Positions 9,406 to 16,793 of a stretch of 64,000 nt of DNA are shown in pieces. The position numbers and the translations under genes were made by a program. The DNA comes from Bog-473 sp963741995. GTDB taxonomy: Bacteria > Actinomycetota > Acidimicrobiia > Acidimicrobiales > RAAP-2. The stretch spans positions 62,001 to 126,000 of the forward strand of contig CAVUKI010000010.1 of the NCBI GenBank assembly GCA_963741995.1, in the 5' to 3' direction. How positions within the stretch are numbered: the stretch's first letter is position 1; each line of letters begins with the position of its first letter. The notes below the pieces were generated by a model. It saw only the letters and a program-made list of their open reading frames with translations. It did no database searches and was not told the DNA's origin.

Positions 9406-10103
9406 GTCGCGGCACGGGACAGACCGACGCGCATGAGCAGCGACTCGGTCCCGGAATGAACCTCGAGCCGGGCGGACTCCATGAACCCGGCGTGGGCATA
9501 GAGCGCGAGAGCAGCGTCGTTCTCCGCTCCGACGACGACGCGGGCGGAAGCCGAGCCCCTTCCTGCAGCAGAGCTCAGAAAGGCCTCCACCAGAGCAGCC
9601 CCGGTACCCCTTCGACGAGCGGCGCCGTCCACCGCCAGTGCGAGCAACTCGGTCTCAGGACCCAGTGGCTCGGCCGGTGGGTCCGAGCCGACTCCAAGGG
9701 GATGTGGGCGAGTCCCGTAACGGAGGTTCTCGACCACCCGTGGAAGCGATGCCATCAGTGTGACACCGGATGACAGCGCGACCGAGAGCCCGTCGCGCCA
9801 AAGGAATTCTCGGTAGAGGCGACCGACCTCAGCCGAACCGGCCACGAACCCCGCCAGGCTTGCCGTACTCTCGTCGAGGGACGTGGGCCCGTCCGCTCGC
9901 GGCAGACCGTCGACCACGAGCAGGAACCCGTGCGAGGACTCGACGATTCGAGAATAGAGCCGCGAGAGAAACCGATCACCAAGGGTGGAGAGAAAGCCTT
10001 CAGAAATGGCGGCTGAATGCAGCGCCGCGACAGCTGGTACATCGCGGCCCGTAGCGAACCTCACCGTGCCCTGAGCGGGGGGCACACCGTAACCCTCGAC
10101 CAT
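9402..10103 (-). CDS. GNAT-family N-acetyltransferase
   Basis: 233 aa. It begins with VRFATGRDVPAVAALHSAA and has the acetyl-CoA-binding motif A region LALAVDGAARRRGTGAALV near residue 165, followed by NDAALALYAHAGFM. It is the first gene of the operon. Placed directly before a WecA-like transferase and a sugar aminotransferase, it may acetylate the amino sugar made by the latter, as PseH- or PglD-like steps do, although it is a GNAT rather than a hexapeptide-repeat protein. The substrate assignment is inference. Confidence 0.78.
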   Translation of the reverse strand: MVEGYGVPPAQGTVRFATGRDVPAVAALHSAAISEGFLSTLGDRFLSRLYSRIVESSHGFLLVVDGLPRADGPTSLDESTASLAGFVAGSAEVGRLYREFLWRDGLSVALSSGVTLMASLPRVVENLRYGTRPHPLGVGSDPPAEPLGPETELLALAVDGAARRRGTGAALVEAFLSSAAGRGSASARVVVGAENDAALALYAHAGFMESARLEVHSGTESLLMRVGLSRAAT

Positions 10104-10118
10104 GGCCCCTTGACCCGA

Positions 10119-10133
10119 CGTTCGGTGCGAACG
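10119..10133. promoter_or_regulatory. inverted repeat in a divergent promoter region
   Basis: CGTTCG-GTG-CGAACG is a perfect 6-base inverted repeat with a 3-base spacer. It lies between the minus-strand sulfated-glycan operon (start 10103) and the plus-strand beta-helix lipoprotein gene (start 10156). It is placed to act as an operator for either or both. A TAGCCT -10-like box follows at 10143-10148, seven bases before the ATG at 10156. No regulator gene is adjacent. Confidence 0.35.
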
Positions 10134-10155
10134 AACTCACGATAGCCTCCGCGGA

Positions 10156-11466
10156 ATGAGCCGTTTTCGCGCCGGCGGGACGCTGCGGTTGGTCCTTGTC
10201 CTCGCCGCGACATCCTTGATCTTGGCTGCCTGCTCCTCATCACCGCAGCGCTCGGCGACGACTCTGACGACACACACGAGGACCTCGCTGCCTGCCCCGA
10301 CAACGACAACGCCCCCGCAAGCGCACACAGTGGTCACGGGAGGCGCAATCGATGTCCCCGTCCCACCCGGCCCGAGCGTGGCACCCCCGGCCAGCATTGC
10401 GGCCAACTGCTCGGTGGACGTCAGCGCCGCGTTGAAGTCATGGTTCAAGGCGCTCGCTCCAGGCCAGACCGTCGTCATGCGCCCCGGCGCCTGCTACGAG
10501 GTCGAAGAGGGCATCAAGCTCAAGAAGCCTCAAGGCCTGACGGTGTACGGGGGGGAGTACCGCTCCACCGTCGTGCCCAGCGACCAGGCGGGTCAGCCCG
10601 CTTCGGCGAAGGGCTTCCCGGTCTTCACCGTGCTCGGCGGATCGCACGTGACGCTGGAGTCGATGCAGATAGAAGGAGCCAACCCGGGCGGTTACTTCCC
10701 GCGGCTCGCCTTTGCAGGCGGCATCGAATTCGAAGGGACGGCCAACGCCCTCGTGCGCGGCGTGACCATCAGTCATACGTTCGGTGACGGCATCACCCTC
10801 GCCCCGCTCCGTGGGGGAGCAGATCACAACTCGGGAATGATCATCGGCCCTGCCACGAACGTCACCATCGACGGCGCGACCGTCGATGGGGCCGGTCGCC
10901 AGGGCCTGACCTTCGCCTCGGTGGACGGGGCGCAGGTGAGCAACGTCCTCTTGAAGAACATCGGGCTCGACACCTTCGATTTCGAAGGCGACCAGACGGG
11001 CGAGGGGGCGAGCAACGTCACGATCGACGGCTGCCTGGCGTCGGGGGGAGCGATCTTCTTCGCAAACGGGGGGGTGAGTAACGCCGCCAGCACGCATGAC
11101 ATCACAGTGGAGCACTGCACCATGTCCGTGCCGCAGTCCGGATCGGCGATCCTGGTCGTTCGCCACGGTGTCGGCGGCACCACGAAGCGGCTGCGTGGGC
11201 CATTTCTTTTCAAGTCTGACGTGCTCCGCTGCGGCGCCAGTGCCTACGTCGGCTGCGTCCAGCTCCACGGGGCCGACGTGACCATCTCCGACTCCCACCT
11301 CTTGTTTCCGCCCGGGACGGTCCACGAGGCTGTCTACGGTTTGTCCGGCTCCACCGCCACCTTTTCCCAGGACGTGGTCCAGGGCTACGGGCGCACAGGC
11401 ACAGCTTCTCGAAAATCCCGGGTCCACATCTCGGGTGGCGTGTGGACGCCCGCGGAGAAGGCATGA
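10156..11466 (+). CDS. lipoprotein with right-handed parallel beta-helix domain
   Basis: 436 aa. The N-terminus has a Sec signal with lipobox SLILAAC (Cys near residue 26), then a Thr/Pro-rich linker and from about residue 75 a pectate-lyase-like beta-helix with repeated turns such as ANALVRGVTISHTFGDG, TNVTIDGATVDGAGRQG and VTIDGC. Enzymes of this fold cut or epimerise acidic polysaccharides; no catalytic residues can be assigned by eye. It is a clear paralogue of the protein encoded at 39739, sharing NCSVDVS/DCSVDVS and the DQTGEGASNVTIDGC/DQWGEGALNVTINGC block. No Shine-Dalgarno is seen; the TAGCCT box 7 bases upstream implies a leaderless transcript. Confidence 0.75.
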   Translation: MSRFRAGGTLRLVLVLAATSLILAACSSSPQRSATTLTTHTRTSLPAPTTTTPPQAHTVVTGGAIDVPVPPGPSVAPPASIAANCSVDVSAALKSWFKALAPGQTVVMRPGACYEVEEGIKLKKPQGLTVYGGEYRSTVVPSDQAGQPASAKGFPVFTVLGGSHVTLESMQIEGANPGGYFPRLAFAGGIEFEGTANALVRGVTISHTFGDGITLAPLRGGADHNSGMIIGPATNVTIDGATVDGAGRQGLTFASVDGAQVSNVLLKNIGLDTFDFEGDQTGEGASNVTIDGCLASGGAIFFANGGVSNAASTHDITVEHCTMSVPQSGSAILVVRHGVGGTTKRLRGPFLFKSDVLRCGASAYVGCVQLHGADVTISDSHLLFPPGTVHEAVYGLSGSTATFSQDVVQGYGRTGTASRKSRVHISGGVWTPAEKA

Positions 11467-11694
11467 ACGCGGCGCGAACGCAATCTTAAATCTTGGTGAA
11501 CTGACAAACTTGAGGAGGCTGAGTCCTTTCTGGCCCTCGCCGCACGCTCCATAGTGGTACGGCAGTTGTAGGGCGGTGAAAGTGATGCGCCGGTGACAGC
11601 CCCGATGTGAGGCGGCCGACGATGGCGATCGGTCGGAATTGTCCGACGTGCCGCTGCGAGTGTGACCAGCGATCAACGTGAGGGAGGGCTGTAG

Positions 11695-13491
11695 ATGGCG
11701 ATGGGGACGGCACTGCGGCGGATCGCATTTCGGGCGGGGACCATCGGCTCGGTCTTGGCCTTGGCCGGCCTCGCGTTCGCCGCGACCCCCGCGGCAGCGG
11801 CAGGGAAGAGCACCACGACCGTCGTCACGGCCACCACGGCTGCGTACACGGGCGCCCCTGTCACCTTCACGGCCACGGTCACACGCGGGGCGCAGACGCC
11901 CACCGGCAGCGTGACGTTCGCCATCTTGGGGGCGGATTCGACCACCCCGGTGTGCGACGGTGTGAACGACACCATCTCCCTGACCGGCAACAGCGCACAA
12001 TGCTCCTTCGCCGCTGGCTTGGACGCCGCCGGCTCGCCCTACACCGTGACCGCGACCTACTCGGGCGACGGTACCTTCGCCTCGAGCAGCGGCATGCTGT
12101 CCAAAGTCATCCACAAGGGCCCGACGACGACGACGGTCACCTCCGCTTCGAACCCCACGGTCACCGGGCAAGGGGTCACGTTGACCGCCGTGGTCGCACC
12201 CGCCAGCCCCGCCACCGGATTGCCGACGGGCACGGTCACGTTCGCCATCACCGGGCACGACGGCAGCTCCTTCGCCTGTGACGGTGGTGAGATGCCGATG
12301 CTCGACGGGAGCGACATGGCGCAATGCGCCGTCTCGGCGGGTCTGCTCGCAGACGACTCGCCCTACGCGGTGACAGCGACGTACTCCGGCGACACCAACT
12401 TCGAGACGAGCACCGGATCGGCATCGCAGGTGGTCGCCAAGGCGACCACGACCATCATGGTGACGAGCTCATCGGGCACGGTGGTCACCGGCGAAACGGT
12501 GAGCTTCACCGCCGACATCGCGGTCAACTCTCCAGGGGCCGGGACTCCCACGGGTTCTGTCATCTTCACTGTCGCGGGCAATGGACCTCCGGCGACCACG
12601 GAAACCTGCGACGGCGGGGACACCCAGTCGATCTCAAGTTTGAGTGCCACCTGCAGCTTCTCTGCTGGCCTGCCGGCCAAGTCCCTCACATACACCATCT
12701 CGGCGACGTTGTCCGATCCGAATTTCAAGTCGCCGGTGGCCGGCACCCTGGTCCAGGCGGTAAACAAGGCGGCTACCTCGACATCACTGTTCGGATTTCA
12801 AGGTTCGTATGTGGCGACGCAGGGCTTTACCCTCGGCGTCGAGGTGCAGACGACTTCTCCCGGGATGGAAGCACCAACCGGCGACGTCGAGTGGGGCATT
12901 TGCCAGGACGGGGCATCGAGCTGTGATGCAGAAACGGGCACGCGGGGGGGCAATGTGCAACTGCCGGCTCCCAAAGCAAAGGACGTTTCCAACAATTTCA
13001 ACAAGGTCGAGATCGGCGTTCCTGAGGGACTCGAACCAGGGTTCTGGGACGTGGTGGCCAACTACGAGGGCAACGGGGATCTCGGAGCCAGCACGAACAC
13101 GACCGTCGCCCACATTCTCGTCACGACCGTGCCTACGACCATGGACCTCTTCTTGAACCACAATCCCGTGAAGAATGAGGGCAGGCTGGTCATCAAGGCC
13201 GTGGTGAACCCGACGGTCCGGGCCACGGGATCCTTGGGTGCCCCATCGGGGTCCGTCACCTTCACCATCGCCGGATCCGACTCTCCGTCGGACACCCTCA
13301 CGTGCGGTTCGGGATCGAACGTGGTCGACATCAGCACGACTATCGACAATCAGGGCATCGCGAAGTGCGTGATCGCCGCCGGGCAGCTGACGAGTGCCAA
13401 CGGGCCGTACATGCTCCAGGCGGCCTACTCGGGTGACAGCACCTACAACTCGGTCAGCGACAGCGGGAACGTCAACGTCGCCGGTCCATGA
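11695..13491 (+). CDS. secreted protein of bacterial Ig-like repeats
   Basis: 598 aa with a signal peptide (LALAGLAFAATPAAAAG) and about five tandem Ig-like domains of roughly 95-115 residues, each with the pattern TVTS...VVTGQGVTLTAVV...PTGTVTFAI...C...YTVTATYSGD. Paired cysteines recur in each domain. There is no catalytic domain, sortase signal or C-terminal membrane helix, so it is probably released or wall-associated by charge. A good ribosome site (GGGAGGG) lies 7 bases before the ATG. The start of the frame is preceded by 228 bases with no convincing gene, and the gene is closed by a strong hairpin at 13492-13542. It stands directly upstream of the pst operon. Confidence 0.75.
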   Translation: MAMGTALRRIAFRAGTIGSVLALAGLAFAATPAAAAGKSTTTVVTATTAAYTGAPVTFTATVTRGAQTPTGSVTFAILGADSTTPVCDGVNDTISLTGNSAQCSFAAGLDAAGSPYTVTATYSGDGTFASSSGMLSKVIHKGPTTTTVTSASNPTVTGQGVTLTAVVAPASPATGLPTGTVTFAITGHDGSSFACDGGEMPMLDGSDMAQCAVSAGLLADDSPYAVTATYSGDTNFETSTGSASQVVAKATTTIMVTSSSGTVVTGETVSFTADIAVNSPGAGTPTGSVIFTVAGNGPPATTETCDGGDTQSISSLSATCSFSAGLPAKSLTYTISATLSDPNFKSPVAGTLVQAVNKAATSTSLFGFQGSYVATQGFTLGVEVQTTSPGMEAPTGDVEWGICQDGASSCDAETGTRGGNVQLPAPKAKDVSNNFNKVEIGVPEGLEPGFWDVVANYEGNGDLGASTNTTVAHILVTTVPTTMDLFLNHNPVKNEGRLVIKAVVNPTVRATGSLGAPSGSVTFTIAGSDSPSDTLTCGSGSNVVDISTTIDNQGIAKCVIAAGQLTSANGPYMLQAAYSGDSTYNSVSDSGNVNVAGP

Positions 13492-13542
13492 CGGGTCCCA
13501 CCCGGCGCGGGCGCGCAGCACCCTGCGCGCGGGTGGGACCCG
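13492..13542 (+). terminator. strong hairpin after the Ig-repeat gene
   Basis: The outer arms CGGGTCCCACCCG (13492-13504) and CGGGTGGGACCCG (13530-13542) are perfectly complementary. A second 8-base stem, GCGCGCAG/CTGCGCGC, with a CACC loop sits inside at 13511-13530. It begins one base after the stop codon. There is no T-run, as is common in high-GC actinobacteria, so it is a likely but atypical intrinsic terminator isolating pstC from the gene before it. Confidence 0.65.
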
Positions 13543-13566
13543 CCGGACGGGGGGACCGGCGCAAGT

Positions 13567-13606
13567 GTTACCCGGCGTTCACCTCCACGACAGGGTCCGG
13601 TAATGT
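13567..13606 (+). promoter_or_regulatory. PHO-box-like repeat and -10 of the pst operon
   Basis: GTTACCC (13567-13573) and GTTCACC (13577-13583) form a direct repeat at 10-base phase, close to the GTTCACC-type units bound by PhoP in Streptomyces. A TAATGT -10-like hexamer lies at 13601-13606, leaving the repeats over the -35 position, as expected for a PhoP-activated promoter. The predicted leader to the pstC ATG is about 50 bases. Assignment is by pattern only. Confidence 0.55.
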
Positions 13607-13664
13607 CCGGCCGGTAGCTTGATCCGGTACTTCAGACTCTCCAAGAGGATCAGCACTCGGCCCT

Positions 13665-14660
13665 ATGTCCACAGACACCCTGGCGCCCCCCAGCATGGGC
13701 CGCGACGCACCGCAGCCCATCGCGGTCCCGAACGACCGGTCGAGGGAGGACAAGATCTTCCGCGCCGTGGCAAGGACAGCAGGTTTTACGGCCTTCGCCA
13801 TCCTATTCCTGATCGGATTCTTCCTTCTCCTACGCGGCCTGCCGGCTTTGCGCGCCATGGGCCCGAAATACTTCTCGACCTCGGGCTACTCGACCATCCA
13901 CGAGCCCTACCACTTCGGAGCGCTGGCGCCGATGTACGGCACGGTCGTCATTGCCGTTATTGCCGTCATCCTGGGCGTGCCCATTGCCATCGGCACCGCC
14001 CTGTTCTTGACAGAGTACGCCCCGAATCGAACGCGGCCGGCTCTCATCGCGATGGTGGACCTGGGGGCGGCCATCCCGAGCATCATCTTCGGACTGTGGG
14101 CTCTGCACGAGCTGCAGCCGCAGATCGTCGGAACGACCTCCTGGATGACGCGGCATCTCTCCTTCATCCCGATCTTCCAAGCTTCGACGCCGCCGTTCAA
14201 CGCCTCCTTCTTCATTGCGGGACTTGTCGTCGCACTCATGATCGTGCCGATCATCGCCTCCGTGTCCCGCGAGGTATTCAGCCTGGCGCCGCCCGGCGAA
14301 CGTGAGGGGGCTTACGCGTTGGGTGCGACCAAGTCCCAGATGATCCGCACGGTGATCCTCCCCTTCGGGCGGGGCGGCATGATCGGCGCATCGATGCTCG
14401 GCCTCGGTCGCGCCCTGGGCGAGACGATCGCTGTTCTTGTAATTCTCGGTAATGTCCCCGTGATCTCTCCGCACATTCTCGAACATGGCGGATCCACGGT
14501 GGCAGCGTCCATCGCGGCGTATTTCGGCTCGGGCGGCGTACTGGGCACCGAAGACCTGTTGATGCTCGGATTCGTGCTCTTCACGTTCACCTTGATCGTG
14601 AACCTCGGGGCATCCATGGTCGTCAACCGGTCCCGGAGTGGTAAAGGCGTCGACCTGTGA
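13665..14660 (+). CDS. pstC: phosphate ABC transporter permease PstC
   Basis: 331 aa integral membrane protein with about six helices and the ABC permease (EAA) loop EREGAYALGATKSQMIRTVILP. Regions such as FYLT-like FLTEYAPNRTRPALIAMVDLGAAIPSI (in part) and LGRALGETIAVLVILG are typical of PstC. It forms the channel with PstA, powered by PstB. The GTG of pstA overlaps its stop by 4 bases. The N-terminal 35 residues are a hydrophilic leader before the first helix. Confidence 0.93.
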   Translation: MSTDTLAPPSMGRDAPQPIAVPNDRSREDKIFRAVARTAGFTAFAILFLIGFFLLLRGLPALRAMGPKYFSTSGYSTIHEPYHFGALAPMYGTVVIAVIAVILGVPIAIGTALFLTEYAPNRTRPALIAMVDLGAAIPSIIFGLWALHELQPQIVGTTSWMTRHLSFIPIFQASTPPFNASFFIAGLVVALMIVPIIASVSREVFSLAPPGEREGAYALGATKSQMIRTVILPFGRGGMIGASMLGLGRALGETIAVLVILGNVPVISPHILEHGGSTVAASIAAYFGSGGVLGTEDLLMLGFVLFTFTLIVNLGASMVVNRSRSGKGVDL

Positions 14661-15904
14661 CCCGCGGCGTCGGCGTGGACGATCTTCTCGTTGCTCCGAC
14701 TGAGGTGCACCCGAACGGGAATGGCACTCCGGCTGCGGCAACGGTCCGATCGGACGAAAGCCTGAGCTATGCCGTGCTTTCGGGCGATGTCTCCCGGGCA
14801 GCCCCCCTCTCGCCTCCGCGCCGAACGCGTGACTTCGGAGTCGTAGGAGTGGCGTTGTTGGCTGCCTCGGCATTGTCGGCGTTCGCCTTCGTCTGGGTCC
14901 TCTTCTATCAGTTGACACTGTTTTCAGGGGCGCTCGGATTCCTCATTTGCTGGTACGCCGCTTTCCTCGCTGTCTTCTGGGTCGTGACGAACCAAGTCGT
15001 CGATCGGTCCGCTGCGACCGACCGCGTGGCGACCACGCTGGTGGCGTCGTGCGCCGCGCTCGTGATCGGAGTCTTGCTCTACATCGTGATCTGGGTGTTC
15101 CTCAAGGGAGTTGCCCACTTCACGGCAGGTTTCCTGTGGCGAACCATGAAGGATTATCAACCCGCCGAAGGGACCGCTATCTTCGGGCAGGTCGGTGTCG
15201 GCCAGGCGATCGTCGGCACGCTGGAAGAGGTGGGGCTGGGGGCCGTTCTGGCCATTCCACTCGCCTTTCTCACGGCCATCTTCCTCAACGAAGTGGGGGG
15301 ATGGGGGACGCGGTTCGTACGTACCATCGTGACCGCCATGAGCGGGGTTCCCTCCGTCGTCGCGGGCGTGTTCATCTACGCCATTTTCATCGTTCCCCAT
15401 GTCCTCGGTTACTCGGGTTTCGCCGCTGGGATTGCGCTCTTCGTCCTGATGCTCCCCTCCATAACCAGGACCACGGAAGAGGTGCTCCGTGTCGTGCCGG
15501 GAGGTCTTCGCGAAGCTTCACTGGCTCTCGGCGCTTCCGAGTGGCGGACGGTGCGGCAGGTTGTCCTGCCCACGGCCCGCTCCGGCCTCATCACCGCCGT
15601 AGTCCTCGGTGTCGCCATCGCCGCCGGCGAGACGGCACCGCTGATCTTCACCGCTTTCGGGAACAACAGCATGAATGTGAACGCGTTCCACGGCCCTCAG
15701 GGGGCGCTGCCACTGGTGCTGTACCAGAACATCTTCCAGGCGCAGCCGGTGGTGGTTGAGTTGGCCTTCACCGCAGCGTTCGTGTTGCTCATGATGGTGC
15801 TGATCCTCTTCGTGGTGGCTCGGCTCTTCGGGCGCCGCTCCACCCGGAAGGGCCGGCTGCGCAAGCTGGTCAAGGCACCCTTCAACTGGGCGAAAGGTTT
15901 GTGA
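14657..15904 (+). CDS. pstA: phosphate ABC transporter permease PstA, N-terminally extended
   Basis: 415 aa, about 120 longer than ordinary PstA. The first 60 residues are hydrophilic, then two extra helices (GVVGVALLAASALSAFAFV and GFLICWYAAFLAVFWVV) precede the normal six-helix permease core. The core has LREASLALGASEWRTVRQV as EAA loop and VAIAAGETAPLIFTAFG near the end. It starts with GTG at 14657 inside the pstC stop. Together with pstC and pstB it is the inner-membrane phosphate pump. The extra helices are seen directly; their role is unknown. Confidence 0.92.
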   Translation: MTRGVGVDDLLVAPTEVHPNGNGTPAAATVRSDESLSYAVLSGDVSRAAPLSPPRRTRDFGVVGVALLAASALSAFAFVWVLFYQLTLFSGALGFLICWYAAFLAVFWVVTNQVVDRSAATDRVATTLVASCAALVIGVLLYIVIWVFLKGVAHFTAGFLWRTMKDYQPAEGTAIFGQVGVGQAIVGTLEEVGLGAVLAIPLAFLTAIFLNEVGGWGTRFVRTIVTAMSGVPSVVAGVFIYAIFIVPHVLGYSGFAAGIALFVLMLPSITRTTEEVLRVVPGGLREASLALGASEWRTVRQVVLPTARSGLITAVVLGVAIAAGETAPLIFTAFGNNSMNVNAFHGPQGALPLVLYQNIFQAQPVVVELAFTAAFVLLMMVLILFVVARLFGRRSTRKGRLRKLVKAPFNWAKGL

Positions 15905-15908
15905 ACCA

Positions 15909-16793
15909 ATGAGGGTCTTCGCTCGTGAACGATCGAGGCCAGCCCATGCACCCACGACCGAGGTACCCGCAGTGGCCGTAACGGCCCAGGTGCCCACGGT
16001 TGCGGGGCCGGTCGCCCAGCCCGCCCGGCTCGAGACGTACGGCGTCTGCGCCTGGTTCGGTGGACGGCTCGTCCTCGAGTCCGTCTCACTCAACATGGAG
16101 CCGTCACGGGTGACGGCACTGATCGGTCCTTCAGGCTGCGGCAAGTCGACCTACCTCCGCATCCTCAATCGCATGCACGAACTCGTCCCCGGCGCCCAGT
16201 TGGCCGGACGGGTAGAGCTGGACGGCGTCGACATTTACGGCGGGGGCCTGCGGGCCACCGATAGCCGCAAGCACATCGGCATGGTCTTCCAGAAGCCCAA
16301 CCCGTTTCCCGCCATGACCATCGAAGAGAACGTGCTGGCTGGTCTGAAGTTCTCACGCGTGAGATTGCCGGCCGAGCTCCGCCGTCAGCTCGTGGAAGAG
16401 ATGCTCCTGAAGGCCGGCCTGTGGAACGAGGTCAAGGACCGGCTGAGTGAGCTGGGCGGATCCCTGTCCGGAGGTCAGCAGCAGCGGCTCTGCATCGCTC
16501 GTGCCCTGGCGGTGCGGCCGAGGGTACTCCTCATGGACGAGCCGTGTTCGGCACTAGACCCGACTTCGACCAACCGAATTGAAGAGACGATCCGAGACAT
16601 CGCCGACGAGGTGACCGTGGTCATCGTGACGCACAACATGCAGCAGGCACAGCGGGTCTCGGACCAATGCGCCTTCTTCCTCGCCGCCGAAGGAAAACCG
16701 GGGCATGTGGTCGAATCGGGTCCGACCGAAACCATGTTCTCCGATCCTTCTGATCCGCGAACATCGGATTACGTGAACGGGCGATTCGGATGA
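15909..16793 (+). CDS. pstB: phosphate ABC transporter ATP-binding protein PstB
   Basis: 294 aa. Walker A GPSGCGKST lies near residues 73-81, the Q-loop in MVFQKPNPFP, the ABC signature LSGGQQQRLCIARAL and Walker B VLLMDEPCSALDP. The PNPFP motif is characteristic of PstB. About 40 residues of Pro/Ala-rich sequence precede the usual start, so either the N-terminus is extended or translation begins later; no better start with a ribosome site is visible. Its stop overlaps the start of the following binding-protein gene by 4 bases. Confidence 0.94.
   Translation: MRVFARERSRPAHAPTTEVPAVAVTAQVPTVAGPVAQPARLETYGVCAWFGGRLVLESVSLNMEPSRVTALIGPSGCGKSTYLRILNRMHELVPGAQLAGRVELDGVDIYGGGLRATDSRKHIGMVFQKPNPFPAMTIEENVLAGLKFSRVRLPAELRRQLVEEMLLKAGLWNEVKDRLSELGGSLSGGQQQRLCIARALAVRPRVLLMDEPCSALDPTSTNRIEETIRDIADEVTVVIVTHNMQQAQRVSDQCAFFLAAEGKPGHVVESGPTETMFSDPSDPRTSDYVNGRFG

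Noticed and set aside
10438..12324. Long antisense open frame of 628 codons opposite the beta-helix and Ig-repeat genes
   Set aside because: It lies wholly opposite two genes with signal peptides and clear domain repeats, and its composition (Arg, Gly, Asp, His-rich) is what high-GC antisense frames give.
13830..14918. Antisense frame of 362 codons opposite pstC/pstA
   Set aside because: It is a shadow of two well-conserved membrane protein genes.
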